From: Notolepis coatsorum
Lineage: Eukaryota > Chordata > Actinopteri > Aulopiformes > Paralepididae
DNA length: 64,000 bases
Assembly: GCA_963971535.1 (NCBI GenBank)
Contig: OZ020593.1
Coordinates: 38,545,932 to 38,609,931, forward strand
Direction of reading: 5' to 3'
The translations under genes were made by a program, and so were the position numbers. The stretch's first letter is position 1. Each line of letters opens with the position of its first letter. Shown here piece by piece: positions 20,235-31,331 of the stretch. Under the pieces are notes generated by a model. That model made no database searches. It worked only from the letters and a program-made list of their open reading frames with translations, and was not told the DNA's origin.

Positions 20235-23200
20235 CTCGGCTAGCCCCGCCAGGACAGCTAGACTAACCGACCCACCCCCCCTCCCCCACAACGGAGGGCC
20301 TCCAGAGACATCTGAGGACAGCAACCAGCCCCCCCCCCCCACGTCGCCGACCAAATACACCAGCAGAGGACAAAGGATCATCCCCACCCCCCCTCCTAAC
20401 ATCAATGAACACAGGACCCCATCCCCCCCTCCCCACCTACCGCCACAAGATCAACCACACGGACTAGGATCCCCCACCCCCCCTCCGGACATCACAGAGC
20501 CCCCCCCCCTTCCCACAGAAGAAGAATCCTACCTTTATCTCAATGATATTGACGACACAGCAGATAAAAACGGACTACATATCTTTCATCTTAATGTAAA
20601 TAGCCTCAGGCACAAACTGGCAGAAATAAGAAATCATTTCAGTAGCGGAAAGATAAACATACTATGTTTCTCAGAAACCAAACTGGACCCATCAGTAACA
20701 GACCCGGAAATTGAATTAGAGAACTATTCTTTAGTCCGCAATGACAGGAACAGGCATGGAGGAGGTGTCTGTATGTACATCCATCAAGACACCAAATTTA
20801 TTAACCGTACAGACCTAGATCATGAGGCTATTGAAACTGTTTTTGTAGAAATTCTATTTGAAAGGGCTAAATCTGTTCTAGTCGGCACAATTTACAGACC
20901 GCCAGACCAAAATGGCTTTTATGACGTGTTGGATGAGTGCTTAGCTGGAGTTGAGGATACAGAAATGATTCTTATTGGGGATTGGAACACGGATATGCAA
21001 CAAAAAGATGCACCCGTCTTCAAATCCTACAATAGGTTTTGTGATCTGCACGGCCTCAGCCAACTAATCACACAACCCACACGTGTGTGTGAGTCAACTC
21101 AGACTACCATTGACCTCATCCTGACCTCTGACAAGTCCAAGATCGCCAATAAAGGGGTTATAGCATGCGGGTTAAGTGATCATTATATGATATTCTGTAC
21201 CCGCAAAAAGCTAAAACAAAAGGCTGGCTGTCACAAAACAGTCACATCTAGAGACCTAAAAACCTACTCTAGCGAGGCCTTTAACCTTGAACTGGAGGGT
21301 CTGGACTGGTCAGATGAGCTCAATGGTACACTGGTTGAAGAAACATGGCTTGGCTTCAAAACCAAATTTTCAACGATACTAAACAACATGGCCCCCCTAA
21401 GAACCACCAGGGTAAAAAATCGCGCTGAGCCGTGGATGCACGCTGAAATACTGACCGCTATGAAAACCAGAGACAAAAAATGCTCTGAGTTTCGTAAAAG
21501 TCAGTCAAAGCTTAACATAAGCACGAGCAGTGAACTCCAAGCCCACGTGACGGAACTCAAACTGGAAAGAAACAGACTAAGAAATGATGTAAACTCCATG
21601 ATCAAAACAGCAAAGAAAAAATTCATCAATGACAAAACCGAGGAAAACAAAAACAAACCGCGTGAACTTTGGAAATTACTCAATAACCAACTAGGCTGCA
21701 GTAAAAAACTTAAAACCAGATTCTCAAACATAAACATAAAGACAGACAACACGCTCATCACAGAAAAGCTGGATGTAGCCAATTACTTAAATAGTTTCTT
21801 CACAAACATAGCCACAACACTGGTAAACAAACTACCCTCCCACTCAGGGCATTATGGGGTAGAACACATAGTAGCTTACTACAAAAACCTAGGGGTCCAC
21901 AAAGATGACTTCAAACTGGAAATGGTAACAACAGATGAGGTACTCAAAAAACTGAGCGCCCTCCAACCTAACAAGGCCACTGGCCATGACAACATCCCCT
22001 CCAAATTCCTCAGAGACTCAGCAGCCGCCATCACCCCAGTCATCACACACATAATAAACCTCTCTATAAAACAGGGACACGTCCCCAAGGACTTCAAAAT
22101 TGCGAGAGTGACCCCTCTGCACAAAAAAGGCAGTAAATTAGACCCAGGCAACTACCGCCCTGTTTCTATCCTTACCTCCATCTCGAAAGTCATGGAAAAA
22201 ATTGTATACGAACAGGTCGAAAAATACCTTGCGGAAAAAAATCTAATCTACGAATTCCAATCTGGCTTCAGAACATCCCACTCCACTGACACATGCCTTC
22301 TCTATTTAAACGACCACATCAAACAAGAGGTGGACGCGGGCAAATACTGCGGCATGGTCATGCTGGACCTACAAAAGGCCTTCGACACTGTCAATCACAC
22401 CATTCTGATTGACAAGCTAAAAGCAATTGGTTTTGATAGTCTATCAGTGAGCTGGATGCAATCCTACCTGGAGGGGAGAGAGCAGATGGTGGAGGTAAAC
22501 GGTACCCTATCCCCCCCCCTCACAGTAAACTGTGGTGTTCCACAAGGAAGCATACTAGGTCCGCTACTGTTCCTAATTTATGCAAATGACATGTCGTCAG
22601 CTTGTGACTGCAACTTGTTCCTGTTTGCGGACGACTCAGCCCTGCTGGTCTCTGACAAGAACAAATTACAGGTTGAAAAAACCCTCAGCTCAGAACTAAG
22701 CAAAATCTGCATATGGCTCGCTGATAACAAACTATCATTACACATGGGCAAAACAGAGTCCATTCTCTTCGGTTCAAATAACAAACTCAGCAAGACCGAC
22801 GGCTTCTCAGTTACAGTGGGTGACAATATTGTCACAAGGAAAGAAGATATTACCTACCTGGGTTCCATCCTAGAGGCAAATCTTTCCTGTGACAAAATGG
22901 CATCCAATGTAATAAAAAAAGTCAACCAACGAACTCGTTTCTTGTACCGGATCTCCTCACTGGTAAACAAGAATACCCTGAAGACTCTAGCAGGAGCACT
23001 CATTCAAGGGTACTACGACTATGCTTGCACCTCATGGTACCAAAGCACCTCAAAGGCGCTAAAAACAAAATTACAAACATCTCAAAACAAACTGGTCAGA
23101 CTACTGCTTGACCTTACTCCTAGAACCCACCTCACCCCTGCCCACTTTGACAACCTAGGATGGCTTAGAGTAGACGACAGAGTACAGCAACTTGCAATGG

Positions 23201-23484
23201 GCCTGGTCTACAAGATACACTACACGACCAAGGTACCCATGTACATGACTAAATACTTCCCAAAGGTCAGTGAATACCACGATCACAACACCAGAGGGAG
23301 CTCCACAAATCATGTTAAACCCAGATTCGGCTCAAACAAGGGACTAAACACGTTTCGCAATTATGCCACATCAATGTGGAACGCCCTACCCAAAGCTGTA
23401 AAGGAATGTGAATCACTACCCACTTTCAAAAACACTCTCAAAAAACACCTAAGGGAGACTGCAACTCGAAACTGGCCCCTGTAA
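19957..23484 (+). CDS. LINE ORF: endonuclease and reverse transcriptase (~1175 aa)
   Basis: An APE-type endonuclease and reverse transcriptase, needed for target-primed retrotransposition. I take the first in-frame ATG at 19957. The N-terminus is hydrophobic, then Pro/Ser-rich and low-complexity to about residue 190, encoded by several C runs. The endonuclease follows with LHIFHLNVNSLRHK, SETKLDPSV, GDWNTDM and SDHYMIF. The RT shows NYRPVSILTSISKVMEK, LDLQKAFDTVNH, GVPQGSILGPLLF and the catalytic FADDSALL, then a conserved C-terminal block with WNALPKAVKECESLP. The order and length fit the L2/CR1/Jockey group; the exact clade is not settled. A 2A-like motif lies in another frame near the start (19992-20018), so the true N-terminus may come from that frame. 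Confidence 0.9.
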   Translation: MYMYILYLLLSLETFIRTQDLFQRLILTPSIACISTPSPAQDTTASGCTNRPAGGDIPSPKPKQRSRDARGRELAIRGLISARDVSTRDPPVDSASPARTARLTDPPPLPHNGGPPETSEDSNQPPPPTSPTKYTSRGQRIIPTPPPNINEHRTPSPPPHLPPQDQPHGLGSPTPPPDITEPPPLPTEEESYLYLNDIDDTADKNGLHIFHLNVNSLRHKLAEIRNHFSSGKINILCFSETKLDPSVTDPEIELENYSLVRNDRNRHGGGVCMYIHQDTKFINRTDLDHEAIETVFVEILFERAKSVLVGTIYRPPDQNGFYDVLDECLAGVEDTEMILIGDWNTDMQQKDAPVFKSYNRFCDLHGLSQLITQPTRVCESTQTTIDLILTSDKSKIANKGVIACGLSDHYMIFCTRKKLKQKAGCHKTVTSRDLKTYSSEAFNLELEGLDWSDELNGTLVEETWLGFKTKFSTILNNMAPLRTTRVKNRAEPWMHAEILTAMKTRDKKCSEFRKSQSKLNISTSSELQAHVTELKLERNRLRNDVNSMIKTAKKKFINDKTEENKNKPRELWKLLNNQLGCSKKLKTRFSNINIKTDNTLITEKLDVANYLNSFFTNIATTLVNKLPSHSGHYGVEHIVAYYKNLGVHKDDFKLEMVTTDEVLKKLSALQPNKATGHDNIPSKFLRDSAAAITPVITHIINLSIKQGHVPKDFKIARVTPLHKKGSKLDPGNYRPVSILTSISKVMEKIVYEQVEKYLAEKNLIYEFQSGFRTSHSTDTCLLYLNDHIKQEVDAGKYCGMVMLDLQKAFDTVNHTILIDKLKAIGFDSLSVSWMQSYLEGREQMVEVNGTLSPPLTVNCGVPQGSILGPLLFLIYANDMSSACDCNLFLFADDSALLVSDKNKLQVEKTLSSELSKICIWLADNKLSLHMGKTESILFGSNNKLSKTDGFSVTVGDNIVTRKEDITYLGSILEANLSCDKMASNVIKKVNQRTRFLYRISSLVNKNTLKTLAGALIQGYYDYACTSWYQSTSKALKTKLQTSQNKLVRLLLDLTPRTHLTPAHFDNLGWLRVDDRVQQLAMGLVYKIHYTTKVPMYMTKYFPKVSEYHDHNTRGSSTNHVKPRFGSNKGLNTFRNYATSMWNALPKAVKECESLPTFKNTLKKHLRETATRNWPL

Positions 23485-24071
23485 ATGTCCGAACACAACC
23501 CCTCCAATGTACAGTAAATTACCAAGTATGGTCTTGTCAATAATCCAATGTACAGTGTTGTTTGTACAGTTGTACAGTGTCCCCCACCCACCCCTCCTAC
23601 CCACCCCCCCCCCCCACCCACCCAACCACCTCCAATGTACAGTCCCCACCCACCCCTCCTACCCAACCCCCCCCCCCCCCCACTCCTACCCACCCCCCCC
23701 CCCCCCCCACCCCCCCCCCCCCCCCAACCACCTCCAATGTACAGTCCCACCCCCACCTACCCAATCCAATGTACAGTTTCTACGCCTAATGTATATACTC
23801 TTTTCTTTCTGGACTCTTTTTGTATCACAAATACAGTACTGTAATTGCAAATCTGGTATGTCATAAATGTATAGATGTAGCAGTACTGTCTATCTGTATG
23901 TCATGTATGTCATATATGTTACGATGAATTGGAAATGGGGGACCCTGGTGTAAACAAGACGAAAGTCTTTCTCTGGTCTGCATCCCCTTAACAATTGTAT
24001 GTATTGAGCTGTACTGCACTGTACCCATTCTGCAATCTGTTAATAAAGTTTTCATTCATTCATTCATTCAT
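19958..24071 (+). mobile_element. Young, near full-length LINE (L2/CR1-like) nested in an older copy
   Basis: The ~4.1-kb element ends in TAATAAAGTTTTCATTCATTC.., a short-tandem tail typical of L2-type LINEs rather than a poly(A). On both sides lie the two halves of a reversed older copy (19957 and 24072), joined seamlessly if this element is removed, so it is a nested insertion. The long ORF is open throughout. The 3'UTR has a C-rich tract (23575-23733). Confidence 0.88.
23575..23735. repeat. C-rich tract of the LINE 3'UTR (G-rich on the other strand)
   Basis: Runs of CCCACCC and poly-C alternate with CCAATGTACAGT repeats. The same tract is G-rich in the reversed copies at 19538-19618 and 25245-25268, and a weaker form is at 46105-46215. 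On the G-rich strand it has many GGG runs and could form quadruplexes. Confidence 0.85.
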
Positions 24072-24126
24072 GGGTACCTTGGTCGTGTAGTGTATCTTGT
24101 AGACCAGGCCCATTGCAAGTTGCTGT
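24072..24126 (-). mobile_element. 5' remainder of the older reversed LINE copy
   Basis: Exact antisense match to the ORF region at about 23185-23240, continuing directly from 19957 once the young LINE is removed. The older copy is 5'-truncated here. Confidence 0.85.
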
Positions 24127-24934
<808 letters not shown>

Positions 24935-24935
24935 G

Positions 24936-25694
24936 CTTGATTGATTGAACATTTTATTAACAGATTGCAGAATGGGTACAATACAGTACAGCTCAATACA
25001 CACAATTGTTAAGGGGATGTAAGGGGATGCAGACCAGAGAAAGACTTTCGTCTTGTTTACATCAGGGTCCCCCATTTTCAATTCATCATAACATTTATGA
25101 CATACAGATATACAGTACTGTTACATCCAGACATTTATGATATACAAGATATACAAATATACAGTACTGTTTATTTACAGACAGAGTTTCTAAAAGAGAA
25201 TATATACATTTGAGATTTGAGGGGGAGGAAACTGTACATTGGCCGGGGGGGGGGGGGGGGGGGGGGGGTGGACCTTTACCAGTTTAGAATGGCAGCCTCC
25301 CGTAGGTGCTCTTTTAGAGCGGTTTTGAAGTTGGGAAGGGATTCACATTCTTTTACGACTGTGGGTTCCACATTGTTCCACATTGTTGTGGCATAATTGC
25401 GAAACGTGTTTAGTCCCTTGTTTGAGCCGAATCTGGGTTGAACATGATTTGCGGAACTCCCTCTGGTGTTGTGGTTGTGGTATTCACTGACCTTTGGGAA
25501 GTATTTCGACATGTACATGTACCTTAGTGGTGTAGTGTATCTTGTAGACCAGGCCCATTGCAAGTTGCTGTACTCTGTCCTCTACTCTAAGCCATCCTAG
25601 GTAGGTTGTCAAAATGGGCAGGGGTGAGGTGGGTTTTAGGAGTAAGGTCAAGCAGTAGTCTGACCAGTTTGTTTTGTGATGTTTGTAATCTTCG
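24936..25694 (-). mobile_element. 5'-truncated copy of the same LINE, minus strand
   Basis: Tail (TTGA)n and 3'UTR at 24936-25240, a 24-base G run (25245-25268), then the antisense C-terminal ORF with small deletions (25276-25563), truncated near 25694. The ORF remnant contains frame-breaking changes. Confidence 0.85.
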
Positions 25695-25911
25695 TTCATC
25701 TAAATACAGACTACAGTCGTTACAATCTCTCATGTGGGAGTCAGCCACCTCTATGCCCTCTGTTTCATATAATTAAAGGGACACTTCACCAAAAACCAAC
25801 ACTGATTGATTTTGCACATAATCCCACACACATCCAAACTAAAACAGTTTTGCACACATTGATTTAGTTTGACAGTTATTGAGAAAATCTGTTTGAATAT
25901 GGCCACCAGTG

Positions 25912-25951
25912 ATGTCATCGGGGACATTTAATCCTTGTGTTGTGTTAATTA
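25912..25951. repeat. Left arm of a small fold-back element split by the BEL insertion
   Basis: GACATTTAATCCTTGTGTTG.. is the reverse complement of 35146-35184 with few mismatches. Without the BEL element the two arms lie about 75 bases apart, i.e. a MITE of about 150 bp. Confidence 0.75.
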
Positions 25952-25995
25952 CGGCACTATGAAATGACATAGATGAAAAAATAGTAATACCTTAT

Positions 25996-27402
25996 TGTTC
26001 TGAAGGATCAGATTAAACCGAATATATATATTTATTTATATATATATATTTAATTGTATTTGTATATCCCCTGATATTCCTTGTATATTCCTTGTACAAT
26101 ATGCATTGAATATCCCTTCTAGTCTACTGAACATCCCATAATAGTCTCCATTCTACCATTGGACGAGACCTTGGTGCCAGGTCGCCATACCCCTCAGACC
26201 AGGTTCAATCGTACCGCTCAACATGTATGGACAAGTCCTAGTTCCGCGTAGGAATATGTCTACCGCACCACTAATGGTACTATTTGTTCATAGTGCGTAT
26301 ATATACTGCGCTATTAAAGTAGAGCTTTCTTTTAGTCCAGTTCCTTACCCTCCAACAGAGTGACAGACGCAAAAGCCTCCCCGCGAACCACGTGTGGGCA
26401 GTAAGGCCAATTCGGCCCAGTATCGGCATTGAGACATCGTGTATATTAATATTTGAATAGTCATATTTGGCACTATATCGTCGAGTTGGACGTATTCTAT
26501 TAAGCTAATAATAGTCTATTCATATGTAGTGCCTCGTGCGGTAAGAGTTCTATAGTAATCAGCACCCCCATCGTTTCGGGCATCAGCTGGACGCTTATCC
26601 AGGGTGGTTGACCCCACGTGAAGCTGCACCCGAGGAGCTCCAGGCCAAAGAGCGAGTGGACCTGTATATTGGATTATTCTACCGACGACGGCTAGCCTTC
26701 CCCGGCTTGGATTATGCTTTGAGTACTTTGATTATTCTATGGATAAAGGCCAACACTGCGGTGTGTTGGAAATACCCCCCCCCGGAGAGGACGACAGGTG
26801 AGACGGCGCTCTGCACAGTGAGGTCGCCTCACGTCTCTCCGTCGTGGACCGGAGGACGCCGGCCACAGAGGGTCCAACTGCATTCATCTGTGGATCGAGG
26901 ATCGTTGGGCACCGTGTCGCACAACTGTGGACTCTCCCAAGATACCCTCGGCCAGACGGGATCCAGCCAGTGACTCTCTAACCCCCCCCCCCCCCTCCAG
27001 CTGTCCTACAAGCAGTCGGAACCTTCCCCTAGTGTATCCAGCTATATAATCATTCAAGTATCATTGCTATTGTTCCCTAAATATTCCAGGTTGTATATTT
27101 GCTTCCTGCGCAATCAGAGATTGGACATTCGATATTGATCTACCTACGAATACTCATTTGCCATAAAAGTGCATACTATTTCAAATCATAAATGTAATTA
27201 AGTGATCGTTGTACATACCTTTTGCTATGTATTAAAACTCAAACTTTCGATTTGGTACATTTGTGTTGGATCCGTTTATCAGGTGGGAGTGTTCAACATA
27301 TTCATACCTAGTACTGGGTGGCCAGAGTCTAAAGTACAAGAGGTAGTGGTAGTAAGTATCATATCTAACCATACAGTCAGGGAATTGTACCCCTCAGTTA
27401 CA
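25996..27402 (+). repeat. 5' LTR of the BEL/Pao element
   Basis: TG..CA bounded, 1407 bp. By eye it matches the 3' LTR except that two poly-C runs differ by one base each (9 vs 10 and 14 vs 13 C). Confidence 0.93.
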
Positions 27403-27404
27403 AT

Positions 27405-27421
27405 TGGTCCTTCGAGCCGGA
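27405..27421 (+). promoter_or_regulatory. Primer-binding site for tRNA-Tyr
   Basis: TGGTCCTTCGAGCCGGA begins two bases after the 5' LTR and is complementary to the 3' end of vertebrate tRNA-Tyr including CCA. First-strand synthesis is expected to start here. Confidence 0.8.
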
Positions 27422-27470
27422 TGGTAATCAGTGTAATATTAATATAGTGTTATTAATATTAAAATGGCCT

Positions 27471-30400
27471 ATGATGAACACTCCACGAAACGATCCTCCT
27501 AACCAACAACGCCCGCGGCGCAAACGACAGCTCCCTCAGTACCTAGAGGCTTACGCTGTCAGTCAACAACCTAGTCTTCTACCAACAGTAAACGCGGTAA
27601 AACTAGAAAGTAAAATTATGTCTAACCCTAACGACCAGGCTACCCCGACCATAGAGGCCCCTATGGGTTCTAACGTAACTGACCCAGCTCACGGTGGGGA
27701 CCAGGGGGAACCAGACATGACTTTACACCCCGCCAATGCCGAAGAAGTAGTCCCCGACGAGTCCCGGGAGGAAGACAACACTACAGAGAGAGAACTCGGC
27801 ACGGAAGAAGATGAGGAGAGCACCGTGGAGATAGAGCTCCAAGACTCCGCACGGAGTACCCCAAGGGACGGCTCCCCTATACAACCGTCTTCTCCCAGCG
27901 AGGCAGAGAGGACACTACAGCAGGCATTCCTCGTCAGCCTGAAAGCCTCTACTGAACGCGATAGACTCCAGGGTGAACGCGATCGATTGCAGATACAGCA
28001 ACGGAGCGAAGAAGAGCACATACGCCTGGAAATAAGACGCATTCAGATGGAAGAGAATATGGCAAGAGACCGGGCCGACGCCCAGCGCGCCGCCACCGGT
28101 GCCCAGAGAGAATCGGATCTCACCAAGCGCGAAGCCGAGCGCGACAGAGCACAAGCGCAACTAATAGAACAGCTGATCAGAAGGACAACACCCCCTCCCT
28201 CCACCAGAGGCTCCAGGAACTCGTCTAGACATCACTCCAGGGCGGCATCCCCTAGCCGAGTAAGCGACCCTGAACTTGACCAACAGACAAGGTTTATACC
28301 CCCCGCAGACCCCCTTCCCCAACCGGTCCAAGCGAGACCCAGCCACCGGGAAGGAGCAGCATACACTGCGGAGAGGCTAAATCAGAGACTACAAGCCCTG
28401 GATGACCTAACGGAAGACGAAGAGGAAGAGGAGGAGAACCACGCCCGACGACAGCACAGTACTCTACCGGACCAGGAGGTCCAGTACAGCCCAGGCTATA
28501 CCCCCGCGGAGCTGCGCTACAGACCCCCGACGCTATTCACGGGTGAGCACGACGCACGACCCGCACCGAGGAACAGCACCTGGACCAGCGGGCCATGGTA
28601 CACAGCCGGTACCAGCCCACGCCAAGGAGCAGGAGGAGACTCGCCTAGGAGGCCTCTCCCCCAACGCTCGCCGATGTATCAACAATCTGCGTCATACATT
28701 GGCACACCTATGGTACCAGACTTCACCCAGGAGAACCGGGCCCAGTATACGGAGCTCCGCATGTGTCTGGAGACAATGTTGGTGGATGTCATTGATGAAC
28801 GCCATAAATACGCGATACTACTGAAGCATTTAAAGGTACCCCGCGCGCACAACATAGCGCTCGCCTACGCCACTTCCACGACCCCATACACCGCAGCGCT
28901 GGTAGCGTTGGACCAGAGATATGGACGTATATGGGATTACGTGATCCAGGAGATCAGGCACATCGACCGCCTACCCCCAGCAACAGACAATCGAGCACTG
29001 GACGACCTGTCCATCAGAGTGCAGTCCCTGGTAGGGATGCTGGGAGCGCAGAGGGAAAAGGGTAGGCATGAACTATACGCCAACTCAAATGTAGAGAGGA
29101 TCTTGGAGAAGCTACCGCCCGCCCGACAGGAGCGCTTTAGGCGGCAGAGAGACCACCGAGACCCTAATGGCCCCGAACCGAACCTCCTCGATCTAGCCGA
29201 CTTCCTGGCGAGAGAAGTCAGCAGCTTACGGCTAGATACATTCGGACGGAGCACCCCTGGCTCCAGAGAAGGAACCAGGAGACTAAATGATGGAAGAAGA
29301 TCGGTGACTGTCATGCACCAATCGGAGTCAGTGCCAAGCAGTAGGAGCCACAGTACCCCCTCAAGAAAGGAGAAGTGGAAGATAGTGTGCCCCTACTGTG
29401 AGAAAGAACACTGGCTGTCACAATGTGACTCATTCCCCAAGATGAATGTGGAGGAAGCGAGTCAATGGATAAAGTCCAACAGACGCTGTTTTCGCTGTGC
29501 GCGATCACACATGGCAGCCGAATGCCGCTTAAAGAAAAAGTGCAGTCGGTGCGATGGAGCCCATCTGGACATACTCCACGACAGTAACAGACGGCGGCCT
29601 CCACCCGCACCATCAAGCAGCAAAGCAAGCGTCATGTACATCGACCCCGCCAGCAGCAGCGGAGCCAGAGTGCTCTTAAAGGTAGTCCGTGTGACATTGA
29701 GCTACCAGAATAAAGTCATGGACACTTACGCCGTCCTTGATGACGGGTCAGAGAAGACCCTTCTGCTCGCGTCCGCTGCGGCCCAGCTAGGGCTGCGGGG
29801 GAGCGAAAACCAAATGACAATTCGGACAATAAGAAGAGATTTGAAAACGATAAAGGGCGAGAATGTCTCATTCTCTATCGCAGCAAGCGGCCAACCCGAG
29901 CGACGGTACAGGATTACAGACGCCTTCACCAGCCAAGAAATAGGACTGTCGCGGTACACATACCCCGTAGCCAAGCTGATGGAGAAATATGTACATCTAC
30001 GCAAGCTACCGATCCCACTCATAGACGGTGCTACCCCGACACTGTTGATAGGCTCCGACCATGCAGACCTCATTGTCCCGATAGACCGGGTTCATACCGG
30101 ACCCAGAGGCTGTCCTGCAGCAGTCGAGACCCGCCTAGGATGGACTCTCCAAGGCCCACTCGCCAAATCTCTCAACCGAACCACAGCCACTAGCTGTCTC
30201 CACTCCCGAGTCACAGAGGGAGACACCGCACTCCTGCAGCATGTAGAGAGGCTATGGACCTTAGAACAAATGCCCTTTAAGAACGAAAAGAAAGACATTC
30301 GCTCTAAAGACGACATCTACGCCATTAACCTCCTCGAGACGGGAACAAAGAGAGTCCCAGTCAGCGGCGTGTTGAGATACGCCACGCCACTCCTGCGGCG

Positions 30401-31331
30401 GGAAGGGATGCCTACCTTTCACGCAAAGAAAGACGCCACAGAGCGGTACCTACTAAACACAGAGCGGCGCTTAGCCAAGGACCCCGCCCAAGAAAGTGTA
30501 TACCGCGCTGAGATTGAGAAGCTCATCACAGCGGGACACGTCACAAAGATTGACATTAAAGAGGCCGACCAGACGACTGAATCGTGGTACGTGCCCCACC
30601 ACAAGGTTCATCACAACGGCAAAGACCGCATCGTGTTTAACTGCAGCTACCAGATCGGATCCCAAAATCTGAATAAAGAGCTATTGCCCGGTCCTACACT
30701 CGGCCCCTCCCTACTAGGCGTACTACTCCGCTTCCGCCAGGACAAGGTGGCTATCAGCGGGGATATCAAAGGGATGTTCCTGCAGGTGAGATTAGTAGAG
30801 GAGGACAAGCCCCTGCTGCGGTTCCTATGGAGAGAGAGGCCAGGAGATGAGCACCCAGCCATCTACCAATGGGAAGTCCTCCCTTTCGGAACTACATGCA
30901 GCCCATGCTGTGCTACATTTGCACTACAGAGACATGTCGCAGAGGACCCAGCAGCGGACGAAGAGGTCCGACACAGTGTGAAGAACAGCTTCTACGTAGA
31001 TAACTGTCTACAAAGCGTTTCGACCCAGGAAGAAGCCGAGGCTCTCCTACTTAAACTCCGCGCCTCTCTGATCAAAGGCGGCTTTGATCTCAGGCAGAGG
31101 GCCAGCAGCGATCCGCACGTACTGCGCAGCCTCTCCTCCGAGGACAAGGCAGCGAGCAGCGAGACCTGGATGGCCACAATCCCAGGAGAAGCCCAAGAGA
31201 TGACACTAGGACTAGTGTGGCGCTTCAAAACAGATTCGCTCCACTATAGACACAAACCCCTGACCACGGAGCAGGGAAGGTCGACGGCAATACCGACCAC
31301 CAGACGGAGTGTGTACAGAACACTCGCCTGA
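27471..31331 (+). CDS. BEL/Pao gag-protease-RT, ends at an in-frame TGA
   Basis: First ATG of the long frame is at 27471 (1286 codons to the TGA at 31329-31331). A charged coiled-coil head (Arg/Glu-rich, residues ~150-240) leads into a DUF1759-type gag core. Two zinc knuckles follow near residues 640 (CPYCEKEHWLSQC) and 675 (CFRCARSHMAAEC). Next is the aspartic protease with LDDGS near residue 755, then the RT with KDRIVFNCSYQ, FGTTCSP and the catalytic YVDN near residue 1175. These act in the cytoplasmic particle to package, mature and copy the RNA. The stop lies in the conserved segment joining RT to RNase H, and the same frame goes on immediately after it, so this is one broken polyprotein. 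Confidence 0.93.
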   Translation: MMNTPRNDPPNQQRPRRKRQLPQYLEAYAVSQQPSLLPTVNAVKLESKIMSNPNDQATPTIEAPMGSNVTDPAHGGDQGEPDMTLHPANAEEVVPDESREEDNTTERELGTEEDEESTVEIELQDSARSTPRDGSPIQPSSPSEAERTLQQAFLVSLKASTERDRLQGERDRLQIQQRSEEEHIRLEIRRIQMEENMARDRADAQRAATGAQRESDLTKREAERDRAQAQLIEQLIRRTTPPPSTRGSRNSSRHHSRAASPSRVSDPELDQQTRFIPPADPLPQPVQARPSHREGAAYTAERLNQRLQALDDLTEDEEEEEENHARRQHSTLPDQEVQYSPGYTPAELRYRPPTLFTGEHDARPAPRNSTWTSGPWYTAGTSPRQGAGGDSPRRPLPQRSPMYQQSASYIGTPMVPDFTQENRAQYTELRMCLETMLVDVIDERHKYAILLKHLKVPRAHNIALAYATSTTPYTAALVALDQRYGRIWDYVIQEIRHIDRLPPATDNRALDDLSIRVQSLVGMLGAQREKGRHELYANSNVERILEKLPPARQERFRRQRDHRDPNGPEPNLLDLADFLAREVSSLRLDTFGRSTPGSREGTRRLNDGRRSVTVMHQSESVPSSRSHSTPSRKEKWKIVCPYCEKEHWLSQCDSFPKMNVEEASQWIKSNRRCFRCARSHMAAECRLKKKCSRCDGAHLDILHDSNRRRPPPAPSSSKASVMYIDPASSSGARVLLKVVRVTLSYQNKVMDTYAVLDDGSEKTLLLASAAAQLGLRGSENQMTIRTIRRDLKTIKGENVSFSIAASGQPERRYRITDAFTSQEIGLSRYTYPVAKLMEKYVHLRKLPIPLIDGATPTLLIGSDHADLIVPIDRVHTGPRGCPAAVETRLGWTLQGPLAKSLNRTTATSCLHSRVTEGDTALLQHVERLWTLEQMPFKNEKKDIRSKDDIYAINLLETGTKRVPVSGVLRYATPLLRREGMPTFHAKKDATERYLLNTERRLAKDPAQESVYRAEIEKLITAGHVTKIDIKEADQTTESWYVPHHKVHHNGKDRIVFNCSYQIGSQNLNKELLPGPTLGPSLLGVLLRFRQDKVAISGDIKGMFLQVRLVEEDKPLLRFLWRERPGDEHPAIYQWEVLPFGTTCSPCCATFALQRHVAEDPAADEEVRHSVKNSFYVDNCLQSVSTQEEAEALLLKLRASLIKGGFDLRQRASSDPHVLRSLSSEDKAASSETWMATIPGEAQEMTLGLVWRFKTDSLHYRHKPLTTEQGRSTAIPTTRRSVYRTLA

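Noticed and set aside
20022..20405. Minus-strand frame over the LINE N-terminal region
   Set aside because: Arises from the C-run-rich linker of the LINE ORF; no family resemblance.
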